Positions 1 through 6,319 are shown, counted from the stretch's first letter. The stretch is 6,319 bases of DNA from Acidobacteriota bacterium (GCA_021781255.1 JAJXXG010001067.1:1-6319), one strand, 5' to 3'. Notes: generated by a model not told the origin, from the sequence alone. Made by a program: numbers and translations.

Positions 1-363
1 GTGCGGCAGGCGGAGTTGGGCGAGGTGGTGGCGCCGGGCACACCCGTTGTGACGCTGGCGGATCTGGATCACGTGTGGCTGCGCGCGTATGTTGCAGAGA
101 CGGATCTTGGCCGCATTCGCTGGGGACAGGATGCAACCATCACGACGGATACGTATCCGGGGAAGCATTATCACGGCCACATTTCGTTTATCTCCTCCAG
201 CGCGGAGTTCACGCCGAAGAGCGTGCAGACCGACAAAGAGCGGGTTACGCTGGTCTACCGCATCAAGATCGACATCCACAATCCTGACCATGAGCTGAAG
301 CCCGGCATGCCGGCCGATGCACATATTGCACTGGGAGGCTCAGCTCCCACTGCAAAGCCGTGA
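1..363 (+). CDS. ybhG: HlyD/YbhG-family periplasmic adaptor subunit, C-terminal part (5' end outside window)
   Basis: This is the last 120 codons of a membrane-fusion (periplasmic adaptor) protein that links an inner-membrane ABC exporter to an outer-membrane channel. The window opens inside the gene: the first codon, GTG, reads as an internal valine, because the text that follows (GEVVAPGTPVVTLADLDHVW, residues 8-27) is the second half of a lipoyl/barrel-sandwich domain and not a start. A beta-barrel segment follows (about residues 28-100). It carries the stretch AEFTPKSVQT (68-77), which I recognise from E. coli YbhG and related YhiI-type adaptors, and then the usual LKPGMPADA (99-107) near the end. 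The signal anchor and coiled-coil hairpin lie upstream, out of view. The stop overlaps the possible GTG start of the downstream ATPase gene, as expected for one operon. The family call is firm; the symbol rests on motif similarity and gene order, recalled rather than computed. Confidence 0.9.
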   Translation: MRQAELGEVVAPGTPVVTLADLDHVWLRAYVAETDLGRIRWGQDATITTDTYPGKHYHGHISFISSSAEFTPKSVQTDKERVTLVYRIKIDIHNPDHELKPGMPADAHIALGGSAPTAKP

Positions 364-1307
364 ACGCCATGCAGGACGCAGCGATTGAAGTGGACGGATT
401 GACGAAGCGCTTTCCCGGCGTGATCGCTGTGGATGGCCTGAGCTTTGCGGTGCGCGCGGGCGAGATCTTCGGGCTGGTGGGGCCGGATGGCGCGGGCAAG
501 ACCACGACACTGCGCATTCTGGCGGGCATTCTGGCTCCGGATGCTGGCACGGCCAACATTGCAGGCACGGATGTGATTCGCCTGCCGGAGCGCGCCAAGC
601 ACGCGCTGAGCTACATGCCGCAGCGATTCGGGCTCTATGAGGACCTGACCGTTGAGGAGAACATCCGCTTCTATTCAGACTTGTTTGGCGTGAAGCGCGC
701 CGAGCGAGAGGCGCGTGGAACGGAGCTGCTGCGCGCGGCGGGCATGCTTGAGTTTCGTAAGCGGCTGGCTGCCAATCTGTCCGGCGGCATGAAGCAGAAG
801 TTGGGACTGGTGTGCGCGCTAATTCATCGCCCGAAGGTGATTCTGCTGGATGAGCCAACCACCGGCGTTGACCCGGTATCGCGCAGGGATTTCTGGCGGA
901 TTTTGTATGAGCTGCTCGCCGAGGGCGTGGCGATTCTAACGTCTACCGCGTATCTGGATGAGGCCGAACGGTGCCATCGAGTGGCGCTGCTGCATCAGGG
1001 AAGGATGCTGTTCTGCGACACGCCGGCGAACCTGAAGACACGGATGCGGAAGAATGTGGTTTCAGTGGCGTCGACCAATCCGCGTTTGATTCGCATGCAC
1101 CTGGAGCGCGCGCAGGGAATCTCAAGCCTGGTGATGAGCGGAGATGGTGTGCACATTGTTGTGGATGATGCGGCTACGAGGATTCCGCAGTTTACGGCGC
1201 AGCTGACTGCGGAGGGAGTTGCTTTCGAGAGCATCGTGCAGGTTCCGCCGACGATTGAGGACCTGTTTGTGGATGCCGTGGAGAGCAAGGGGGCGGCGCG
1301 TGGCTGA
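360..1307 (+). CDS. ybhF: ABC transporter ATP-binding protein, equivalent to the N-terminal half of YbhF
   Basis: Cytoplasmic ATPase subunit of the exporter, 315 aa from the GTG at 360. Visible motifs: Walker A GPDGAGKTT (41-49), Q-loop Gln88 in YMPQRFGLYEDLT, signature LSGGMKQ (140-146), Walker B VILLDEPT (160-167) with catalytic Glu165, and D-loop TGVD (168-171). The switch (H-loop) histidine is absent: the position is Ala197 in TSTAYLDEAE. As I recall, E. coli YbhF also lacks this His in its first domain, so this is a family trait rather than damage. The C-terminus (about 225-315) is the regulatory tail common in ABC-2 drug exporters, ending in PPTIEDLFVD. Start choice: GTG 360 gives a GTGA overlap with the adaptor stop; ATG 369, three codons later, is equally possible, and neither has a clear ribosome-binding site. 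In E. coli this domain is fused to the next gene product; here it is separate. Confidence 0.93.
   Translation: MNAMQDAAIEVDGLTKRFPGVIAVDGLSFAVRAGEIFGLVGPDGAGKTTTLRILAGILAPDAGTANIAGTDVIRLPERAKHALSYMPQRFGLYEDLTVEENIRFYSDLFGVKRAEREARGTELLRAAGMLEFRKRLAANLSGGMKQKLGLVCALIHRPKVILLDEPTTGVDPVSRRDFWRILYELLAEGVAILTSTAYLDEAERCHRVALLHQGRMLFCDTPANLKTRMRKNVVSVASTNPRLIRMHLERAQGISSLVMSGDGVHIVVDDAATRIPQFTAQLTAEGVAFESIVQVPPTIEDLFVDAVESKGAARG
1287..1293 (+). promoter_or_regulatory. Ribosome-binding site that sets the start of the second ATPase gene
   Basis: AAGGGGG lies six bases before GTG 1300, inside the 3' end of the preceding ATPase gene. It supports GTG 1300 as the start of the second ATPase rather than the ATG at 1219, whose first 27 codons would be arginine-rich text made from the other gene's reading frame. 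Confidence 0.6.
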
Positions 1308-2271
1308 GGCTACTCCGAACACGGCCGACAACTCCGTTCTGCTGGAGGGATTGGTGAAGCGCTTCGGCAAGTTCACTGCGGTGGACGGCATCAGCCTGAC
1401 AGTGCGGAGGGGCGAGGTGTTTGGATTTCTGGGGCCGAACGGTGCGGGAAAGTCCACCACGATTCGCATGCTGTGCGGACTGCTGAGACCCACGGCGGGC
1501 CGCGCTGTGGTGGCGGGCTATGATGTGGCGCGCGATCCGGAGGCAGTGCGACAGCACATCGGCTACATGTCGCAGCGATTTTCGCTCTACAACGATTTGA
1601 AAGTGATGGAAAACCTGCGGCTCTTTGCGGGGCTCTACAGCGTGCCGCAGCGCGTGCTGCGCGAGCGGATGGACTGGGCCCTTGCGATGGCCAACCTGGA
1701 AGGCAAGGAAGACCTGATCACCGGCACGCTACCGGGGGGATGGAAGCAGCGCCTGGCGCTGGGCTGCGCTGTGCTGCACAAGCCGCCGATACTCTTTCTG
1801 GATGAGCCGACCTCCGGCGTTGATCCGATTGCGCGGCGACAGTTCTGGGACCTGATTCACGCGATGGCCGCCGAGGGCGTAACCGTGTTTGTGACGACGC
1901 ACTACATGGAGGAAGCAGAGTATTGCAATCGACTGTCGCTGATCTATCGCGGCAGGATGGTTGCGCTTGGAACGCCCTCAGAGCTGAAGCGCGACGGCAT
2001 GCACGGAGAATTGCTGCTGGTGGACTGTACGCCGCTTGGCCCGGCACTGGAGCTGCTGCAATCTGCACCGGCGGTGCTGGATGCGGCAATCTTTGGCAGC
2101 GCATTGCACCTGGTGGTGGAGGATGCGGCTTCGGCGATTCCGCTGCTGAAGCAATATCTTGCAGCCAACAACGTAGATGTGCAGCGCATGGAGCGAATTC
2201 ATCCAACGCTGGAAGATGTGTTTGTGTCGTTAACCACGGGGCACGGCGCGGCCGAGGAGCACAAGGCATGA
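1300..2271 (+). CDS. ybhF: ABC transporter ATP-binding protein, equivalent to the C-terminal half of YbhF
   Basis: Second ATPase of the exporter, 323 aa when started at GTG 1300 (MAEATPNTAD...). This start overlaps the previous gene by 8 bases and has a good ribosome-binding site. Motifs: Walker A GPNGAGKST (45-53), Q-loop Gln92, signature LPGGWKQ (144-150) with proline in place of the usual serine, Walker B ILFLDEP (164-170) with catalytic Glu169, D-loop SGVD (172-175) and an intact switch His201 in TTHYMEEAEYC. The tail ends in HPTLEDVFVSLTTG (301-314), the usual end of drug-type ABC-2 ATPases. I recall the C-terminal domain of E. coli YbhF having LPLGFKQ at the signature, so the proline is shared by the family. 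It probably pairs with the upstream ATPase as a heterodimer under the two permeases. An ATG at 1219 in frame is rejected as the start. The ATPase call is very firm; the half-YbhF assignment rests on motifs and gene order. Confidence 0.94.
   Translation: MAEATPNTADNSVLLEGLVKRFGKFTAVDGISLTVRRGEVFGFLGPNGAGKSTTIRMLCGLLRPTAGRAVVAGYDVARDPEAVRQHIGYMSQRFSLYNDLKVMENLRLFAGLYSVPQRVLRERMDWALAMANLEGKEDLITGTLPGGWKQRLALGCAVLHKPPILFLDEPTSGVDPIARRQFWDLIHAMAAEGVTVFVTTHYMEEAEYCNRLSLIYRGRMVALGTPSELKRDGMHGELLLVDCTPLGPALELLQSAPAVLDAAIFGSALHLVVEDAASAIPLLKQYLAANNVDVQRMERIHPTLEDVFVSLTTGHGAAEEHKA
2254..2259 (+). promoter_or_regulatory. Ribosome-binding site of the first permease gene
   Basis: GAGGAG sits eight bases before ATG 2268 and within the end of the second ATPase gene. 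With the ATGA stop/start overlap at 2268-2271 it fixes the permease start and points to translational coupling. The frame is open upstream as far as an ATG at 1923, but that stretch is antisense-like shadow text over the ATPase gene. Confidence 0.65.
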
Positions 2272-3401
2272 ACTGGATGCGGATGCTGGTGATGGCGAAG
2301 AAAGAGGTGATGCAGATTCTGCGCGACTCGCGCAGCCTGATGATCGTCATCGTGATGCCCGCGATTCTTGTGCTGCTGTTTGGCTACGGCGTGAATCTGG
2401 ATCAAAAGCGGATTCCTGTCTATGTGTGGAACCAGGATGGAAGCCAGCAGAGCCTCGACCTTGTGTGGCGATTCAAGGCCAGCGAATACTTCAGGGTGGC
2501 GGCGGAAGTGGACAATGAGAAGGCCCTGGCGCGCGCGCTCGACAACGGCGACGCGCGCATCGCCATTGTCATCCCGTGGAATTTTGATCACCGGCTGCAG
2601 ACAGGAGGCCGCGTTGCCATGCAGGCGCTGGTGGATGCCACGGACGACAACACGGCTAACCTGGCAATGGGCTATGCGCAGGCTGTTGTGCAGAGCTACT
2701 CCGCGAACGTGCAGGTGGCGTGGATGAATCAGCGCGGGCTTGCAATGCAGGCTGCTCCGGTGAGTGTGGATACGCGCACGTGGTACAACGAGGACCTTGA
2801 GAGCAGCGCATTCATCATTCCGGGAGTGCTGGCACTGGTGATGTCGGTGATCGGTGCGTTTTTAACATCGCTGACCATTGCGCGCGAGTGGGAGCGCGGC
2901 ACCATGGAACAGTTGATATCGACGCCGGTGAGCGCGCTGGAGATCATGTTTGGCAAGCTGATTCCCTACTTTGTACTGGGCATGGGAGACACGGTTGTCG
3001 CGGCATTGATCGCCATTTACTGGTTTCACGTTCCCTTCCGCGGATCGTTTGGAACGCTGCTGGCAAGCTCAGCGATGTTCCTGGTGGTGGTGCTTTCGCT
3101 GGGATTTTTTATCTCAGTGATTGCCAAGAGCCAGTTTGCCGCAAGCCAGATAGCGCTGCTGGTAACGTTTCTGCCTGCATTTCTGCTATCAGGATTTCTG
3201 TTTGCGATTGAGCAGATGCCCAAGCCACTGCAGGTGATGACGCACATACTGCCGGCGCGCTACTACGTCTCAGTACTGAAGAAGATCTTTTTGAAGGGCA
3301 CGCCTGCGCTGATGCTGTATGCAGACCTGATTCCGCTGGCTGTGTTCTCCGTGGTACTGGCACTGCTGGCAACACGCAGCTTTCACAAGAGACTGATGTG
3401 A
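2268..3401 (+). CDS. ybhS: ABC-2 family transporter permease (YbhS-like)
   Basis: Inner-membrane permease, 377 aa from ATG 2268. The topology is the usual one for long ABC-2 exporters: a short cytoplasmic start with KKEVMQILRDSR (11-22), membrane helix 1 (about 23-42), a large periplasmic domain (about 43-180) with WYNEDLESS near its end (172-180), then five further helices at about 181-203, 228-250, 264-286, 290-313 and 350-368. The cytoplasmic coupling segment REWERGTMEQLISTPV (206-221), after helix 2, is the hallmark motif of the family. The protein ends in FHKRL, as many members do. It overlaps the ATPase stop by ATGA and is followed after 12 bases by a paralogue of the same length, so the two probably form a heterodimeric pore. 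The symbol follows the E. coli order ybhG-ybhF-ybhS-ybhR. The substrate is unknown. Confidence 0.93.
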   Translation: MNWMRMLVMAKKEVMQILRDSRSLMIVIVMPAILVLLFGYGVNLDQKRIPVYVWNQDGSQQSLDLVWRFKASEYFRVAAEVDNEKALARALDNGDARIAIVIPWNFDHRLQTGGRVAMQALVDATDDNTANLAMGYAQAVVQSYSANVQVAWMNQRGLAMQAAPVSVDTRTWYNEDLESSAFIIPGVLALVMSVIGAFLTSLTIAREWERGTMEQLISTPVSALEIMFGKLIPYFVLGMGDTVVAALIAIYWFHVPFRGSFGTLLASSAMFLVVVLSLGFFISVIAKSQFAASQIALLVTFLPAFLLSGFLFAIEQMPKPLQVMTHILPARYYVSVLKKIFLKGTPALMLYADLIPLAVFSVVLALLATRSFHKRLM

Positions 3402-3403
3402 GG

Positions 3404-3409
3404 TAAGGA
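3404..3409 (+). promoter_or_regulatory. Ribosome-binding site of the second permease gene
   Basis: TAAGGA lies four bases before ATG 3414 in the 12-base gap between the two permease genes. The spacing is short but usable, and an AGG at 3401-3403 gives an alternative pairing at 10 bases. Confidence 0.5.
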
Positions 3410-3413
3410 CGCG

Positions 3414-4547
3414 ATGTGGTCACGCTTGAAACAGATGCTCATGAAAGAGTTCATCCAGGTGTTTCGCGACAAGCGTACACGCTTCATCCTCATCATTCCG
3501 CCTATTGTGCAGATGTTGGTGTTTGGGTATGCGGCGACGTATGAGATTCGTCATGTGCCGATGGCCGTCCTGGATCTGGACCAGAGCCAGGAGAGCCGGG
3601 ATCTGATTTCGCGCTTCACCTCCAGTCCGTACTTTGACGTGGAGCGGCAGGTAACGTCTTCGCGGCAGCTGGACGATCTGATTGAGCAGGGCAATGCAAC
3701 TGTAGCGATGGAGATTCATGCGGGCTTTGCACAGAAGCTGCGCAAGGGCGAGACCGCCCCGGTGCAGGTGATTGTGGATGCGACCAACTCCAACACCGCA
3801 CTGATTGCATCCGCATACATTACGCAGATTGCCCTGGGATTTGCCCGCAGCTATCAGCAGGACTGGATTGGCCGCGTTGCGCCGCAGATTACGCAGGTGG
3901 TGCCCAGCGTGGAGTTAGAGCCTAGGCCGTGGTACAACCCCAACCTGAGCAGTCGCTGGTTCTTTGTGCCCGGCGTTATCGGGAGCCTGACGCTGGTGCT
4001 GGTGATTACGCTGACGGCATTTGCCGTGGTCCGCGAGCGCGAACTGGGCACACTGGAGCAGATGATGGTGACGCCTATTCGTCCAGTGGAATTCATCCTG
4101 GGCAAAACGCTGCCCTTCTTCCTTATCGGAGTATTTGATGTTTCGCTGATTGCGGCTGTGGGTTCGCTCTGGTTTCAAGTGCCTTTTCGGGGCAGCCTTG
4201 GTGTGCTGGCTTTGGGCGCAGTGCTCTTTCTGCTGTGCATGCTCGGCGTTGGTCTGCTGATTTCGACCGTGTCTTCCAATCAGCAGCAGGCCATGGTGAC
4301 TGCGTTCTTCTTTATCATGCCGGCGGTGACCTTCTCCGGCTTCGGCTTTCCCATCAGCACCATGCCGATGTGGCTGCAGTATCTGACCTATCTGAGCCCG
4401 CTGCGATATTTTCTGGTGGTGCTGCGTGGAACCTATCTGAAGGGCGTTGGCATTGATGTGCTGTGGCCGCAGATGGCGGCCATGGGCGGCTTTAGCATCC
4501 TGCTGCTCACGGTGGCCATCCTACGCTTCCACAAGGCTCTAGATTGA
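3414..4547 (+). CDS. ybhR: ABC-2 family transporter permease (YbhR-like)
   Basis: Second inner-membrane permease of the exporter, 377 aa, the same length and layout as its upstream neighbour. An N-terminal MLMKEFIQVFRDKRTR (8-23) precedes membrane helix 1 (about 24-42). The periplasmic domain (about 43-182) contains VDATNSNTA (121-129), parallel to VDATDDNTA in the other permease, and WYNPNLSSRWFFVPG (173-187). Five more helices follow at about 184-206, 228-252, 264-284, 293-312 and 350-369. The coupling motif is RERELGTLEQMMVTPI (207-222), and the protein ends in RFHKALD. The parallel motifs show that the two permease genes arose by duplication, but they have diverged widely, so they probably do distinct jobs in a heterodimer. 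This is the last gene of the operon; its stop lies 22 bases from the stop of the convergent amylase gene. Confidence 0.93.
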   Translation: MWSRLKQMLMKEFIQVFRDKRTRFILIIPPIVQMLVFGYAATYEIRHVPMAVLDLDQSQESRDLISRFTSSPYFDVERQVTSSRQLDDLIEQGNATVAMEIHAGFAQKLRKGETAPVQVIVDATNSNTALIASAYITQIALGFARSYQQDWIGRVAPQITQVVPSVELEPRPWYNPNLSSRWFFVPGVIGSLTLVLVITLTAFAVVRERELGTLEQMMVTPIRPVEFILGKTLPFFLIGVFDVSLIAAVGSLWFQVPFRGSLGVLALGAVLFLLCMLGVGLLISTVSSNQQQAMVTAFFFIMPAVTFSGFGFPISTMPMWLQYLTYLSPLRYFLVVLRGTYLKGVGIDVLWPQMAAMGGFSILLLTVAILRFHKALD

Positions 4548-4571
4548 GGGCACTGTGCTCTTGCAGTGCTC
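4548..4571. terminator. Inverted repeat between convergent genes, possible bidirectional terminator
   Basis: GGGCACTG (4548-4555) pairs with CAGTGCTC (4564-4571) across an 8-base loop, with one G-U pair in the + strand RNA. The core GCACTG/CAGTGC is perfect. The hairpin fills the whole 22-base gap between the permease stop and the amylase stop, and its right arm runs two bases into the amylase stop codon. Neither side is followed by a run of T, so it is not a textbook intrinsic terminator; it could instead mark mRNA 3' ends or act with Rho. Confidence 0.4.
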
Positions 4572-6319
4572 AGTTCTGCCAGGCCACGGCGACTGCACCG
4601 ACGCCGGAAGCCGGAACCGAGTACAGATGATTGGCGCCGTTTTCCCACGTTACGCTGCCGTCTGCATGCAGGATGAGGAATTTGAACTGCACTGCCGCGG
4701 ACGTTGGAAGAGACACGGTCAACAACCCGCTTCCAGCGGATGGAATTGCTGCAGGGCCTTCTGCTCCGTTCCAGGTTGTTGACCAGTTGCCCAGTTCCGA
4801 AAGGTTTCCGGCAAGCATCAGCACGTCCGTGCTGGCCATGGATGGAACTCCGCTGACGCTAAAGTCCACGGGGATGAGCGGGGCTGTGCTTACCTGAAAT
4901 GGAGCAGCATTCGAGGTGGCGGTTCCCTGCGTGACCGCTACGGTTGTCGCGCCGGGCGCGATGGACGGAACAGAGACTGTTATCTGTCCATCCGTCCAGG
5001 CTGTGATCGTGGCTGGCACAGCAGTGGATCCTTCCATGAAGTTGACCGATCCGCTTGCGGAGCCAAAGCCGGCACCGCTGATGGTGACTGTGGCCCCGGG
5101 ATTGGCGACCCGTGGCGTGACGCTGCCGATGGATGGCGGAACGCTGCCCGCTGACACCCAGACGGAGACGCTGCGATGCGGAAGCGTGAAGCTTGCAACG
5201 GCATTGTTGCCGCCGGCGACTCCGCCTACCGTGATGCCTGCGCCGCCCATGGTCTGCGCCAGATAATCCGCATACGTGCCGGGAGGAAGATTGCTGTAGA
5301 GTCCGCTGATGGATTGGTCATTTGTGCTGCTTTTGTTGATGGCGATGAGAACGATGTTCGAACCTAGCTGACGCTCATAGATGTACACATCATCGTTAAT
5401 CCATCTCTGCTTCATGGTTCCGAACGCTATAGCTGGATTTGCAGCGCGCAGGGAGGCCAGGTATTGGATCAGCAGAACGGCATCAGTTGAAGCAAAGCTC
5501 GTCATCGCATTGCGATTGTAGGGATCCGCGCCGCCGTCTGTGTCGTTGTGCAGATATTGCTCGTCGCCGTAGTAAAGCACCGGCACACCGCGGCACGTAA
5601 GCAGAAAGCTGATGGCCTGCTTGATGGCCATGCGATCGGCTCCGATCGACTGGATGCGTGGATTGTCGTGATTGTCAAAGAACGTGACGAGGTCGTTGGG
5701 CTGCAGAAAGGCCTCGGCATTCCCGCTAGAGGGGCCCGCATCTTCCAGTGTCAACTCGTTGTCAATTTCGTAGAAGCTCTTGTTCGAACCGAACACGTCG
5801 ACGAGCTGGTAGTAGAGCGGGTAATCGAGCAGGTTCAACCCGCTTGCATTTGCGAATTTCACGGAGTCTGGATAAAGCGTATCGCCCGAACCCTCTAGCC
5901 ACTCGCCAAAGACGAATGGGCGGGATGAGGCTGTGGGAAGGCTTGCGGACGCCTGCCAGTTGGCTACCGCATTTTCAAGGCTGTATTCCCAACCCCAGTT
6001 CACATGCTTTACGGCATCAAGACGGAATCCATCTGCGCCGTGCGCAAGAAACTGTGTCACGGCATTCTTCAGATACTGGTCAACCCATGGATTTGTCTGA
6101 TCGAGATCGGCCAGCCCGAGAAGCGTGTCGTACTGCAACTGGTACCGATCGTTGTAGTCACTGATATTCGGATTGTGATGGTAGTAGGGTGTCGCGCTCG
6201 TGTCGCCTGCATAGTTGGTAATGAACGTTCCATTGTCGTAGAGCGATCCGTTTTCGCCGGCAGCAATGGGATTGGTGTGATTGGCCACGAAGTCGACGAA
6301 GACCTTGATGCCGACGGCA
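4570..6319 (-). CDS. GH13 alpha-amylase / CGTase-like starch enzyme with IPT and CBM20 domains (N-terminus outside window)
   Basis: The gene runs off the right edge; 582 residues are visible, numbered here from the first whole codon (6318-6316). The opening text AVGIKVFVDFVANHTNP is GH13 conserved region I, so the GTG at 6288 is internal, not a start. Region V is LADLDQ (69-74), region II GFRLDAVKH (97-105) with nucleophile Asp101, region III FGEW (137-140) with acid/base Glu139, and region IV FFDNHD (213-218) with Asp218. The calcium ligands expected for CGTases (Asn13, Asp71, His105) are present. A C domain follows (to about 390, with QRWINDDVYIYER), then an IPT/TIG domain (about 394-477) and a CBM20 starch-binding domain (about 481-582) with GNLSELGNW and VTWENGANHLYSVP. 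This A-B-C-D-E order is that of CGTases and maltogenic amylases. Leucines replace two CGTase-specific aromatics, which favours hydrolysis of starch over cyclodextrin formation. Probably secreted, though any signal peptide is out of view. No functional link to the exporter operon is evident. Confidence 0.93.
   Translation of the reverse strand, partial: AVGIKVFVDFVANHTNPIAAGENGSLYDNGTFITNYAGDTSATPYYHHNPNISDYNDRYQLQYDTLLGLADLDQTNPWVDQYLKNAVTQFLAHGADGFRLDAVKHVNWGWEYSLENAVANWQASASLPTASSRPFVFGEWLEGSGDTLYPDSVKFANASGLNLLDYPLYYQLVDVFGSNKSFYEIDNELTLEDAGPSSGNAEAFLQPNDLVTFFDNHDNPRIQSIGADRMAIKQAISFLLTCRGVPVLYYGDEQYLHNDTDGGADPYNRNAMTSFASTDAVLLIQYLASLRAANPAIAFGTMKQRWINDDVYIYERQLGSNIVLIAINKSSTNDQSISGLYSNLPPGTYADYLAQTMGGAGITVGGVAGGNNAVASFTLPHRSVSVWVSAGSVPPSIGSVTPRVANPGATVTISGAGFGSASGSVNFMEGSTAVPATITAWTDGQITVSVPSIAPGATTVAVTQGTATSNAAPFQVSTAPLIPVDFSVSGVPSMASTDVLMLAGNLSELGNWSTTWNGAEGPAAIPSAGSGLLTVSLPTSAAVQFKFLILHADGSVTWENGANHLYSVPASGVGAVAVAWQN

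Noticed and set aside
255..858. Open minus-strand frames of 111-172 codons under the adaptor and first ATPase
   Set aside because: They are antisense to strongly supported genes in GC-rich DNA, rich in Arg/Ser/Pro/Ala, overlap each other, and show no recognisable domain.
1219..1299. In-frame N-terminal extension of the second ATPase from ATG 1219
   Set aside because: The extra 27 residues are Arg-rich and lie wholly inside the first ATPase gene in another frame; GTG 1300 has a ribosome-binding site and leads straight into the ATPase domain.
1300..1310. Programmed frameshift that would fuse the two ATPases
   Set aside because: A +1 shift at GGC TGA would join the frames, but no slippery run or stimulating structure is evident, and the second gene has its own ribosome-binding site and start.
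1923..2267. In-frame extension of the first permease from ATG 1923
   Set aside because: These 115 residues are Gly/Ala/Cys-rich shadow text over the second ATPase gene; ATG 2268 has GAGGAG upstream, an ATGA overlap, and gives 377 aa, matching the paralogous permease.
4555..5266. Plus-strand open frames opposite the amylase C-terminal domains
   Set aside because: They are antisense shadows of the IPT and CBM20 coding sequence, with no domain or credible ribosome-binding site.
6286..6288. GTG at 6288 (minus strand) as the start of the amylase
   Set aside because: It falls inside GH13 conserved region I (DFVANH), and the frame stays open to the window edge with matching family sequence, so the true start is outside.
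1..6319. RNA genes, CRISPR arrays, insertion sequences, riboswitches or attachment sites
   Set aside because: Nothing resembling a tRNA, spaced direct repeats, terminal inverted repeats with a transposase, or a known leader element was seen by eye; genes fill nearly the whole window.

Overview
The window looks like a stretch of GC-rich (by eye somewhat under 60% GC) Gram-negative bacterial chromosome. It holds two unrelated blocks that converge near position 4550. No RNA gene, CRISPR array, insertion sequence or phage-like gene was seen. The host is not certain. A YbhG-type periplasmic adaptor requires an outer membrane. A large secreted-type starch enzyme next to a split YbhFSR-type exporter would fit an Acidobacteriota (Terriglobia-like) genome, but this is inference from general impression, not from a marker gene.

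Positions 1-4547 on the + strand are a compact five-gene operon in the same order as Escherichia coli ybhG-ybhF-ybhS-ybhR: the C-terminal end of an HlyD/YbhG-like adaptor (cut by the left edge), two separate ABC ATPases that correspond to the N- and C-terminal halves of the fused YbhF, and two paralogous ABC-2 permeases of identical length (377 aa each). Stops and starts overlap or are separated by only 12 bases, so the genes are almost certainly co-transcribed and translationally coupled. Together they should form an inner-membrane exporter (ATPase heterodimer plus permease heterodimer) joined through the adaptor to a TolC-like outer-membrane channel encoded elsewhere. In E. coli this family is linked to cation and drug efflux; the substrate here cannot be read from sequence.

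Positions 4573-6319 on the - strand hold the C-terminal 582 residues of a cyclodextrin-glucanotransferase-like (GH13_2-like) starch enzyme with catalytic barrel, C domain, IPT/TIG domain and a terminal CBM20 starch-binding domain. Its N-terminus lies beyond the right edge. All visible catalytic residues are present, but two aromatic residues that make CGTases cyclise are leucines, so it is more likely an alpha-amylase or maltogenic-type hydrolase. The 22-base gap between the two convergent stops is filled by an inverted repeat that may act as a shared terminator.

I did not find a new biological system. The most interesting points are that both departures from consensus in the two ATPases fall in the same composite ATP site, that the YbhF ATPase is split into two overlapping genes, and that the amylase combines CGTase architecture with hydrolase-like active-site residues.
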